Source: Burkholderiaceae bacterium
GTDB taxonomy: Bacteria; Pseudomonadota; Gammaproteobacteria; Burkholderiales; Burkholderiaceae_F
DNA length: 6,281 nucleotides
Direction: 5' to 3'
Assembly (NCBI GenBank): GCA_013813185.1
Contig: JACCSD010000327.1
Location: 1 to 6,281 of the forward strand
The position numbers were made by a program, and so were the translations under genes. How positions within the stretch are numbered: the stretch's first letter is position 1; every line of letters begins with the position of its first letter. Shown here one piece after another: positions 1 to 5,790 of the stretch. A model generated the notes under the pieces. It was not told where the DNA came from and made no database searches. It worked only from the letters and a program-made list of their open reading frames with translations.

Positions 1-1139
1 GCGACACCGGCGGTTACGCCGTGGCACTGGCCGCATCGATGCGCGACATTTTTTGCGGCCGCCCGGGCGAAACCTTTTTTTCAACCAGCGACATCGGCTG
101 GGTCGTTGGTCATTCGTACATCGTCTATGGACCGCTGATCAACGGCATGGCCACCGTCATGTACGAAGGCCTACCGATCCGGCCCGACGGCGGCATCTGG
201 TGGAGCATCGTCGAGAAGTACAAAGTCAACGTGATGTTCTCGTCGCCCACCGCGATCCGCGTGCTGAAGAAGCAAGACCTTACGCTGTTGAAGAAATACG
301 ATTTGTCGAGCTTGCGGCTGCTATTCCTTGCCGGCGAGCCGCTCGACGAAACGACCGCGCGCTGGATCGCCGACGGCATCGGCAAGCCGGTCATCGACAA
401 CTACTGGCAGACCGAAACCGGTTGGCCGATTCTCGGAATTTCGCGCGACGTTGAGGCCCTGCCAACGAAGTTCGGCTCACCCGGTGTTCCAGCCGCCGGG
501 TACTCGGTCAAGATTTACAACGAATCCACCGGCGAAGAGATCACCCAACCGCACCAGAAAGGCGTTGTTGCGATCGAAGGTCCGTTGCCGCCCGGCTGCA
601 TGACGACGGTGTGGCGCGATGATCAGCGGTTCGTGCGCACGTACTGGACCAGCGTGCCGAATCAGAACGTCTATTCAACGTTCGACTGGGGCATCCGCGA
701 CGAAGACGGCTACTTCTTCATCCTCGGCCGCACCGACGACGTGATCAACGTCGCGGGACACCGGCTCGGCACGCGCGAGATCGAAGAATCGCTGTCGTCG
801 CATCCGAATGTCGCCGAAGTCGCCGTCGTCGGGGTAGCCGATCCGCTGAAGGGACAGGTAGCGCTGGCATTCGTGATTCTCAAAGATCCGACGCATGCGG
901 ACACGCAAGAAAAGACGCTTGCGCACGAAGGCGAGATGTTGAAAGTGGTCGACTCGCAGCTTGGTGCCGTCGCTCGGCCGTCGCGCGTGCATTTTGTCAG
1001 CGTGCTGCCCAAGACGCGCTCCGGCAAGCTGCTGCGGCGATCGATTCAGGCGCTCGCCGAGGGTCGCGACCCAGGCGATCTCACGACGATCGAGGATCCG
1101 ACTGCACTCGAACAAATCAAAAGCGCGATCCACGCGTGA
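1..1139 (+). CDS. prpE: Propionate--CoA ligase (propionyl-CoA synthetase), C-terminal 378 residues
   Basis: This is the 3' part of an acyl-adenylate-forming enzyme that converts propionate, ATP and CoA to propionyl-CoA, feeding the cytoplasmic methylcitrate pathway. The reading frame is open from base 3 to the TGA at 1137-1139, giving 378 residues. E. coli PrpE is about 628 residues, so roughly 250 N-terminal residues lie before the window. Visible motifs, in order, are SDIGWVVGHSYIVYGPL, the core motif YWQTETGWP, the hinge-region block FDWGIRDEDGYFFILGRTDD followed by VINVAGHRLGTREIEE, and the C-terminal PKTRSGKLLRR. The catalytic lysine of that last motif is encoded at 1026-1028, and acetylation of this lysine is the usual control point in the family. 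Close resemblance to remembered PrpE sequence, including the terminal EGRDPGDLTTIEDP block, favours PrpE over acetyl-CoA synthetase. It overlaps the next gene by four bases. Confidence 0.95.
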   Translation, partial: DTGGYAVALAASMRDIFCGRPGETFFSTSDIGWVVGHSYIVYGPLINGMATVMYEGLPIRPDGGIWWSIVEKYKVNVMFSSPTAIRVLKKQDLTLLKKYDLSSLRLLFLAGEPLDETTARWIADGIGKPVIDNYWQTETGWPILGISRDVEALPTKFGSPGVPAAGYSVKIYNESTGEEITQPHQKGVVAIEGPLPPGCMTTVWRDDQRFVRTYWTSVPNQNVYSTFDWGIRDEDGYFFILGRTDDVINVAGHRLGTREIEESLSSHPNVAEVAVVGVADPLKGQVALAFVILKDPTHADTQEKTLAHEGEMLKVVDSQLGAVARPSRVHFVSVLPKTRSGKLLRRSIQALAEGRDPGDLTTIEDPTALEQIKSAIHA

Positions 1140-1885
1140 CGTTCAACTACGCCTTATCGGACCTGCTGCTGCCGCCGACGTCGCTGATCGTATTGACGCT
1201 GCTCGGTGTGTTGATGCTGAAGCGGCGGCGAATCGCTGGCGTGGCACTGATCGTTTCCTCGCAAGTGTTGTTTCTCGCGCTGTCGACGCCGGTCGTTGCC
1301 AATGCGCTGGTTCGGTCGCTGGAACCGCTGCCTGTCTTGATCGAGGAGGTCAAACGAGCGCAGGCGATCGTCGTGTTGGGCGGTGGTCGCAACCTGGGTT
1401 CGCCCGAATGGGGCGGCGAGACAGTGAATGACTACACATTGCGGCGTACCCGTTACGGCGCGCGTCTCGCGCGCGAGACCGGACTGCCCGTGTACGTCAG
1501 CGGTGGCAAACCCACCGGCGGACAACTTGCCGAAGGCACGCTGATGCGCGAATTGATGGCTCGTGAATTCAACGCGCCCGTCAAGTGGGTCGATGCCGCC
1601 GCCGAAACAACGCGCGAGCAAGCGCTGATCGTGGCAAGAGATCTGAAGGCGCAGCAGATCAGCCGCATCGCGCTTGTGACTGACGCAGTGCATATGCCGC
1701 GCGCGCAACGCGCGTTCGAGCTGGCCGGCCTGGCGGTTGTTTCCGCGCCGACCGGGTACACCGCGCAGCGGCCGTTCGCGCCGTACCAATTGATCCCCGG
1801 TCCCGCCGCGCTGCTGCAATCGCACGTAGCGCTGCGCGAGTGGGGGTCTCAGTTGCATCATCACGTTTTGGCGTTGGTAGATTGA
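1136..1885 (+). CDS. DUF218 membrane protein (YdcF/ElyC/SanA-like)
   Basis: A 249-residue protein of the DUF218 family. Two hydrophobic segments near the N terminus (about residues 10-28 and 33-55), separated by the basic stretch KRRR, suggest a membrane-anchored protein. The DUF218 domain follows at about residues 76-230. It shows IVVLGGG (78-84), VSGG (121-124), ETTRE (157-161) and LVTDAVHMPRA (180-190), which match the family's conserved blocks. In E. coli, ElyC and SanA relatives are tied to envelope integrity and peptidoglycan or lipid-carrier metabolism, but the biochemical activity is poorly defined, so I assign none here. The GTG start at 1136 overlaps the prpE stop in a GTGA arrangement, implying translational coupling. 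No strong Shine-Dalgarno is needed or seen. The length is typical of two-TM members of the family. Confidence 0.88.
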   Translation: MTFNYALSDLLLPPTSLIVLTLLGVLMLKRRRIAGVALIVSSQVLFLALSTPVVANALVRSLEPLPVLIEEVKRAQAIVVLGGGRNLGSPEWGGETVNDYTLRRTRYGARLARETGLPVYVSGGKPTGGQLAEGTLMRELMAREFNAPVKWVDAAAETTREQALIVARDLKAQQISRIALVTDAVHMPRAQRAFELAGLAVVSAPTGYTAQRPFAPYQLIPGPAALLQSHVALREWGSQLHHHVLALVD

Positions 1886-1896
1886 GAGAGCGAACG

Positions 1897-2295
1897 ATGA
1901 AAAGCAAACCAATGCTGACCCTCGAAGACGCGGCGCGCATGGCAGCCGCAGCGGAAGCCGAGGCCCGTAACAACCAGTGGGACGTCGTGATCGCGATCTG
2001 CGACGATGGCGGTCATCTGCTGCTGCTTCACCGGCTCGACGGGGTGGCTCCGATCTCATCGGCGATTGCACCCGCCAAGGCACGCGCGGCCGCGCTCGGC
2101 AAGCGGGAGACCAAGCTGTACGAAGACATGATCAATCAGGGGCGCACCGCATTCCTGTCGGCACCACTGGACGGCATGCTCGAAGGCGGCGTGCCGGTCA
2201 TCGTCGACGGCCACGTCGTCGGCGCGATCGGCGTGTCGGGGGTCAAGTCGAGCGAAGACGCGCGTGTTGCAAGGGCGGGACTCGCCGCACTGTAA
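1897..2295 (+). CDS. GlcG/HbpS-like (DUF336) small protein
   Basis: A 132-residue protein of the GlcG/HbpS (DUF336) family. Members bind haem (Streptomyces HbpS) or occur in catabolic operons such as glycolate utilisation with no settled reaction. Visible blocks are AICDDGGHLLLLHRLDG (33-49), a central helix with AKARAAALGKRET (60-72), EGGVPVIVDGHVVGAIGVSG (96-115) and DARVARAG (121-128), covering the whole family domain. The open frame extends upstream to 1840 but would overlap the preceding gene. I choose the ATG at 1897 because a GAGAG ribosome-binding sequence (1884-1888) lies 8 bases before it and the domain starts right after. There is no signal peptide, so the protein is probably cytoplasmic. 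It starts 11 bases after the DUF218 stop, in the same presumed operon. A haem, cofactor-binding or oxidative-stress role would be a guess. Confidence 0.9.
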   Translation: MKSKPMLTLEDAARMAAAAEAEARNNQWDVVIAICDDGGHLLLLHRLDGVAPISSAIAPAKARAAALGKRETKLYEDMINQGRTAFLSAPLDGMLEGGVPVIVDGHVVGAIGVSGVKSSEDARVARAGLAAL

Positions 2296-2298
2296 CCG

Positions 2299-3123
2299 AT
2301 GCAATTAGCTCGTGCCGAGCGACGTCACGCGTTCTCGATGACCGATCGCGCAACCTACGCGCGCCAGCTCGACAACGATGTTGCCGCGCTGCGCGACATT
2401 CTGCCGGGGTTGCAGGGTCTTGAAGCTGGGATGGAGCATGCGCGCACGTCGATGTCGCCGGGCCGGCGCGGCTACTTCACGCCGCAGGAAGACGACGCTG
2501 TGCGGCAGATGCTGTTGAGCTACCGCAACTACCGGCGCGCTTTGTGGGAGATCATTCACCGGCATAAGTCGTACGCGCGGCGCGACATGCGCGATCTGCG
2601 TCTACGAGGATTCGTCATCGGTTACTGCGCAGCGCTCGCGCTGTACCGCCGGTCGCTGCGCCTGATGGAAGTGGTCGAAGCCGACCGCGCGCTCCGGTCG
2701 AAGTTGAACGAGCCCGACGGCAAATTCGGCCTCGAAGGCGGTTTCTTCGAAGACGTGCTGCTGTCGTACACCTCGATCTACAACTATCTGAAAGTCGCGC
2801 AGGCGCACCTGTACTGGCTGGCAAAGCGCCGACTCATCCGCGCGCTGTGCGCGACCGATGCTGACTGCCGTCTGTTCACCGACACTGCGGTGGCCGACCG
2901 GGCGCGCGTTGAACGTCGACTTCTGGGCGATCTTTCGCAAGCGGCTGCATCGCGACTGGAAGGCAGCGCTACGCACGCTGTTTCGGCCGCTGCGCCTCGC
3001 GCAGTACGGATCGCAGGCGGCGCTCGGCACCGTGCTCGCGTCGCTACGCCCTGCGCCGGATCACGTGCGCGGACTGACGCCTGGGGTCCTCGACGATATT
3101 CGAAGCACGGCGCGCTTCGGTGA
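2299..3123 (+). CDS. YiiX-like cysteine hydrolase, N-terminal part (frame-broken gene)
   Basis: This open frame carries the first part of a gene that continues in another frame from about 2905. It can be read from ATG 2299, but ATG 2338 (MTDRATYARQLDND) is the likelier start: the codons between them (caa tta gct cgt) lack the G/C third-base bias of the gene. Neither start has a clear Shine-Dalgarno. Residues 1-188 (from 2338) form a mostly helical, charged region containing GRRGYFTPQEDDAVRQMLL (42-60), which I take as an N-terminal extension of the YiiX/YebB-like NlpC/P60 hydrolases. After about base 2904 the frame loses third-position GC bias and turns into arginine/alanine-rich low-complexity sequence ending at the TGA at 3121-3123, so that tail is probably not native protein. 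No independent function is assigned to this half. It starts 3 bases (or 42 from 2338) after the DUF336 gene. Confidence 0.75.
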   Translation: MQLARAERRHAFSMTDRATYARQLDNDVAALRDILPGLQGLEAGMEHARTSMSPGRRGYFTPQEDDAVRQMLLSYRNYRRALWEIIHRHKSYARRDMRDLRLRGFVIGYCAALALYRRSLRLMEVVEADRALRSKLNEPDGKFGLEGGFFEDVLLSYTSIYNYLKVAQAHLYWLAKRRLIRALCATDADCRLFTDTAVADRARVERRLLGDLSQAAASRLEGSATHAVSAAAPRAVRIAGGARHRARVATPCAGSRARTDAWGPRRYSKHGALR

Positions 3124-3778
3124 TGTGCTGCTGGTGCGCGCCGAGGACAAGATCACGGCTGCGCTGCTGCCCGGCTTCTGGTCGCACGCGGCGATCTACA
3201 TCGGCGGCGCCGCCGAGTTGCGTGCTCAGGGGCTCGGCGCCGATCCGTGGATCGAGCGCCGGCTGCCGATTGTCGAGCGCGAGGATCGCGGCCGAGGCGT
3301 CGTGCTGGAAGCGATCAGCCGCGGCGTTCGCATCAACCCGCTCGAGGAGTGCGCGCAGGCGGATCATGCGCTACTGCTGCGTCCGCGCGTGCCTGCCGAC
3401 GAGATTGGCCACGCGGTGCGCGAGGCGTTCGGCCACCTCGGCAAGGCGTACGACTTCGAGTTCGACTTCAACACTTCGGCTCGGCTCGTGTGTACCGGCC
3501 TCGTCTGGCGCGCTTACGACGGCCGCGGCCCGATTGGCTTCACCCTGATCAAGCGCCTCGGCCGCTACACGCTGAGCGGCGACGACGTGGTCGAGCAGGT
3601 GCTGGCATCGATCACGTCGAATCGGCCGGCGTTCGAAATTGCAGGGCTGTGGCTGCAGGAGTCTGCAGCGACCGCTGCCACTTGCATTGCGCCGGAGCGA
3701 TCGTTGCAGCGTCTACAGCAGTTGCGTGGCGTCCAAGCGAGCTCAGCACCTTCTGTTTCCGAACGCGCTCTCGCTTAG
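2858..3778 (+). CDS. YiiX-like permuted NlpC/P60 cysteine hydrolase, catalytic part
   Basis: This frame holds the catalytic domain of a YiiX/YebB-like permuted papain-fold hydrolase. The family is predicted to cleave amide or ester bonds (peptide or lipid), and the substrate here is unknown. Numbered from ATG 2858, FGDVLLVRAED (88-98) and FWSHAAIYIGG (108-118) carry the predicted catalytic His110. GKAYDFEFDF (195-204) is followed by LVCTGLVWRAYDG (210-222) with the predicted nucleophile Cys212. The order His before Cys marks the circularly permuted branch. ATG 2858 lies inside the upstream fragment and the first 17 or so residues look non-coding. Real coding begins around RALNVDFW (17-24, base ~2906), so this is most likely the continuation of the preceding frame. 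Joining the two by skipping one base near 2900-2905 gives 479 residues from 2338, with His283 and Cys385. The last 40 residues are less biased and look variable. The TAG stop overlaps the convergent transporter's stop. Confidence 0.82.
   Translation: MLTAVCSPTLRWPTGRALNVDFWAIFRKRLHRDWKAALRTLFRPLRLAQYGSQAALGTVLASLRPAPDHVRGLTPGVLDDIRSTARFGDVLLVRAEDKITAALLPGFWSHAAIYIGGAAELRAQGLGADPWIERRLPIVEREDRGRGVVLEAISRGVRINPLEECAQADHALLLRPRVPADEIGHAVREAFGHLGKAYDFEFDFNTSARLVCTGLVWRAYDGRGPIGFTLIKRLGRYTLSGDDVVEQVLASITSNRPAFEIAGLWLQESAATAATCIAPERSLQRLQQLRGVQASSAPSVSERALA
2891..2911 (+). other. Apparent single-base frameshift joining the two hydrolase frames
   Basis: Upstream of this stretch, frame 1 shows strong G/C third positions and plausible protein (LFTDTAVADR). 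Downstream, frame 2 does (RALNVDFWAIFRKRLHRDW). The shift is consistent with one extra base in or near the GGG run at 2900-2902. Dropping it reads ADRRALNVDFW, and 2338-3778 then becomes an exact multiple of three. I recognise no known slippery heptamer or stimulatory structure, so sequencing error or a true indel is more likely than programmed frameshifting. Confidence 0.75.
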
Positions 3779-5073
3779 GCGCCAGTCGCCGCCGCTCGCC
3801 GACCACGATCGATGTCGATGGATGCGATCAACAGCAGCCCGATCACGAAAAAGCCGCCCGTAATCATCATGCCGAGCCGGTGATTGTTGTCGGTCAGATA
3901 AACGACGGCGCCATAAGTCAGCGGCCCGACGATCGCCGCCACTTGCACGGATAACGTCCATAGGCCATAGAACTCGGCAAGCCTCGTCGGTGGAGCGAAA
4001 ACACCGACCATCGCGCGCCCGGCTGATTGGCTCGACCCCATGGCAAGCCCGGCCAGATTGGCAGACACCCAGAACATCGCCGACGTCGTCGCCGTCGACG
4101 CCACCGCCGTCATCGCGATCCACAACAGCAACGTCAGCGCCAGCGCTTTCTTATGGCCGAGCCGGTCTTGCACGTAGCCGAAAGCAAATGCTCCGATCGC
4201 CGCCGTGATGTTGACGATCAAAACGAGCTGAAGGGTTTGTTCGAACGAAAACTTCATCACTTCCTGCGCATAGATGGCAGCCAGTGCGATGACGACGGCG
4301 ACCCCGGCCTGGTAGAACGTGCTGCACAGCAAGAGGCGCGCGAAGTCTCGAAAGTTGCCAATGTGTTTCAAGGTCGAAGCCAGACGCAAGACCGCGCCGC
4401 GAACCACATCGACGCTGCCTTGCCGCTGCGGCACGGCCCGCTCGCGAAGAATGAACAACGTCGGCAGCGCAGCGAGAGCGAAAATTCCCGCCGTAATCAG
4501 CATCGTTCCCGGCACGAACTCTTCCGCCACACCGCCCTGCCCGCGCGCCCATGTGACATACGCGAGGCACACCGCAAGTGTCACCAGGCCGCCCAGGTAG
4601 CCGAAGCTCCAGCCCCAGCCAGACACTTTCCCGAGTGCAGCGGGGCGCGCTATCTCCGGCAGAAAGGCGCCGATCAGCGAGACGCCGATCTGGAAGAAAA
4701 AATTCGAAACGACGATCGCGGCAACCGCAATCGCGACGTCGCCACGCCCGGCTAACGCCAGCGCCGCGGTCGACAACACGCAGCCGATCGTCGAGATTCG
4801 TAGTAGCCATTGCTTGCGCGCGCGCAGATCGGCGTAGGCACCGATGATCGGCATCGTGAGCATCACCCCGGCGTTCGACACCGCGAGCGTGACCGTCCAT
4901 GCCAGCGTGCCCCAATCGGCGCCGTTGGCGACGACGCTGACGAAGTACGCGTTGAACACCGCTGTCAAGACGACAGTCGTGTACCCCGAATTGGCAAAGT
5001 CGTAGCCCGCCCACGAGAGCACCTCGCGCGGGCGCACTCCGGGATTCAACGCGGAGGAATCGAAGATCGCCAT
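3775..5073 (-). CDS. UMF1-family MFS transporter (Atg22-like)
   Basis: A 432-residue inner-membrane transporter with about 12 hydrophobic segments, typical of the major facilitator superfamily. UMF1/Atg22 hallmarks are AGYDFANSGYTTVVLTAVF (22-40), SGWGWSFGYLGG (151-162) and GSSQSAGRAMVGVFAPP (346-362) followed by RLAEFYGLW (364-372). The MFS loop motif appears in both halves, as GAYADLRARK (78-87) and GYVQDRLGHKKA (299-310). The substrate is not readable from sequence. Yeast Atg22 exports amino acids from the vacuole, and the neighbouring ornithine/arginine-type genes make an amino acid or polyamine plausible, but that is inference. The frame extends upstream to 5139, but I choose ATG at 5071-5073 because the added residues are arginine-rich and atypical. 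The upstream Shine-Dalgarno is weak at best (an AAGAAAA run about 12 bases away). It is divergent from the lrp gene and convergent with the hydrolase, with overlapping stops. Confidence 0.9.
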   Translation of the reverse strand: MAIFDSSALNPGVRPREVLSWAGYDFANSGYTTVVLTAVFNAYFVSVVANGADWGTLAWTVTLAVSNAGVMLTMPIIGAYADLRARKQWLLRISTIGCVLSTAALALAGRGDVAIAVAAIVVSNFFFQIGVSLIGAFLPEIARPAALGKVSGWGWSFGYLGGLVTLAVCLAYVTWARGQGGVAEEFVPGTMLITAGIFALAALPTLFILRERAVPQRQGSVDVVRGAVLRLASTLKHIGNFRDFARLLLCSTFYQAGVAVVIALAAIYAQEVMKFSFEQTLQLVLIVNITAAIGAFAFGYVQDRLGHKKALALTLLLWIAMTAVASTATTSAMFWVSANLAGLAMGSSQSAGRAMVGVFAPPTRLAEFYGLWTLSVQVAAIVGPLTYGAVVYLTDNNHRLGMMITGGFFVIGLLLIASIDIDRGRRAAATGA

Positions 5074-5137
5074 GGTTGACGTATTTTCTTGCGCGCGGGG
5101 ACTGCGCCCGATGCTACGCGCTCGACCTGTGCGCCCC

Positions 5138-5169
5138 ATGACGGCGGCGATGCTTCGTATACTCGAATC
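5138..5169 (+). promoter_or_regulatory. Candidate promoter and inverted-repeat operator of the lrp-type gene
   Basis: A TATACT box (5158-5163) resembles the sigma-70 -10 element. An ATGACG -35-like hexamer (5138-5143) lies 14 bases upstream, shorter than the usual 16-18. The -10 box is flanked exactly by TTCG (5154-5157) and CGAA (5164-5167), a 14-bp dyad that could be an autoregulatory site for the encoded Lrp/AsnC protein. Transcription from this box would begin about at the ATG, so the message may be leaderless. GTATAC at 5157-5162 is itself palindromic and could also serve the divergent transporter. Confidence 0.4.
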
Positions 5170-5643
5170 ATGGCCACACGCGACCTCGACCGCATCGACC
5201 GCAAGATTCTGGAGACGCTGCAGCTCGACGGGCGCATCACCAACCAGGACCTCTCCACCCGCATCGCGTTGAGCCCGCGCGCGTGTCTGGAGCGCGTGCG
5301 CCGGCTGGAGCGCGCCGGCATCATCTCGGGCTATATGGCACTGGTCGAGCCGCGCAAGTTGGGAGGCATTCTTACGGTTGTGGTCGAAGTCACATTAAGA
5401 GACCAAAAACAGGCGACACACGCGCGTTTCGAGCAACGCACGCGCGCCGCCGATGAAGTCGTCGAGTGCTTTCTGGTGTCGGGACAGTGCGATTACGTAT
5501 TGCGGCTGGCGTGTCGCGATCTCGATCACTACCGCGAGCTGACCAATGCGTGGACCGATGATCCGACCCTCGGCGTCGAGAAAATCACGTCGAAACCGGA
5601 GCTGCAGACTGTCAAGCCGTTTCGCGGTTATCCGCTGCCCTAG
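5170..5643 (+). CDS. Lrp/AsnC-family transcriptional regulator
   Basis: A 157-residue DNA-binding regulator with the standard Lrp/AsnC layout. The N-terminal winged helix-turn-helix (about residues 4-65) includes LDRIDRKILETLQLDGRI and LSPRACLERVRRLERAGII. A C-terminal RAM/effector-binding domain (about 68-150) carries the conserved turn VSGQCDYVLRL (103-113). The family senses amino acids and forms dimers to octamers. The start is ATG 5170. The frame opens at 5089, but the extra 27 residues are atypical and would contain the presumed promoter. No Shine-Dalgarno precedes 5170, which fits a leaderless transcript. It lies divergent from the UMF1 transporter and 147 bases upstream of the ornithine aminotransferase gene, the classic position for a local regulator of amino acid catabolism. 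Ornithine or arginine as effector is inference from this context. Confidence 0.93.
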   Translation: MATRDLDRIDRKILETLQLDGRITNQDLSTRIALSPRACLERVRRLERAGIISGYMALVEPRKLGGILTVVVEVTLRDQKQATHARFEQRTRAADEVVECFLVSGQCDYVLRLACRDLDHYRELTNAWTDDPTLGVEKITSKPELQTVKPFRGYPLP

Positions 5644-5790
5644 CGGCCCTCCGAGCGCTGCGCTGCGGCGCACCGCCGAATCTGCGGTTTCACGAGTAAA
5701 GCCGCTCCATTTCGGCATTTCCACCTCGTTACTTCCGCCTCGAATTTCGCACGTCATCCCTACAGTGTTGTCACAGGGAGCGAGGCAGAC
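5644..5790. promoter_or_regulatory. lrp-rocD intergenic leader, probable rocD promoter region
   Basis: These 147 bases separate the regulator and rocD. The first part is GC-rich. The second part (about 5680-5770) is AT-richer than its surroundings, as expected for a regulatory region. CGAATTTCG (5741-5749) is a 9-bp dyad using the same CGAA and TTCG half-sites as the dyad at the lrp promoter. TACAGT (5761-5766) is a weak -10-like candidate without a good -35. GCGGTTT (5684-5690) and AAAGCCGC (5698-5705) can form a short bulged hairpin, but no T-run follows, so I do not call a terminator. Confidence 0.35.
5776..5785 (+). promoter_or_regulatory. rocD ribosome binding site
   Basis: GGGAG (5776-5780) and GAGG (5782-5785) lie 10 and 5 bases before ATG 5791. 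This purine-rich stretch fixes the rocD start and contrasts with the absence of any such site before the lrp-type gene. Confidence 0.65.

Noticed and set aside
55..81. GC palindromes (GCGGCCGC, CGCCCGGGCG) followed by seven Ts, resembling an intrinsic terminator
   Set aside because: It lies inside the conserved prpE coding sequence (RDIFCGRPGETFFST), the palindrome has no loop, and the T-run starts five bases after the stem.
1154..2083. 309-residue open frame on the - strand opposite the DUF218 and DUF336 genes
   Set aside because: It is Arg/Gln-rich low-complexity sequence antisense to two recognisable genes; such long antisense frames are expected in GC-rich DNA.
2891..2911. Programmed ribosomal frameshift at the hydrolase frame switch
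   Set aside because: No recognised slippery heptamer, internal Shine-Dalgarno or strong downstream structure was seen, and the family is not known to me for recoding; an indel is simpler.
2858..3123. Interpretation of the two hydrolase frames as two truly overlapping genes
   Set aside because: A 266-base overlap with only one frame at a time showing coding bias, switching abruptly at about 2905, fits one frame-shifted gene much better.
3247..3954. 235-residue + frame running across the end of the hydrolase gene into the transporter region
   Set aside because: Arg/Ala-rich, with no family motif, lying in the wrong frame over the catalytic domain that carries the SHAAIYIGG and LVCTGLVW motifs.
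4027..4755. 242-residue + frame opposite the UMF1 transporter
   Set aside because: Composed of Arg/His/Asp/Gln-rich sequence typical of the reverse of membrane-protein codons; the - strand frame has clear MFS motifs.
5089..5169. N-terminal extension of the Lrp-type regulator to an earlier start
   Set aside because: The extra 27 residues are not Lrp-like, third positions are not biased, and the stretch holds the -10-like box; family proteins begin near LDRIDRKIL.
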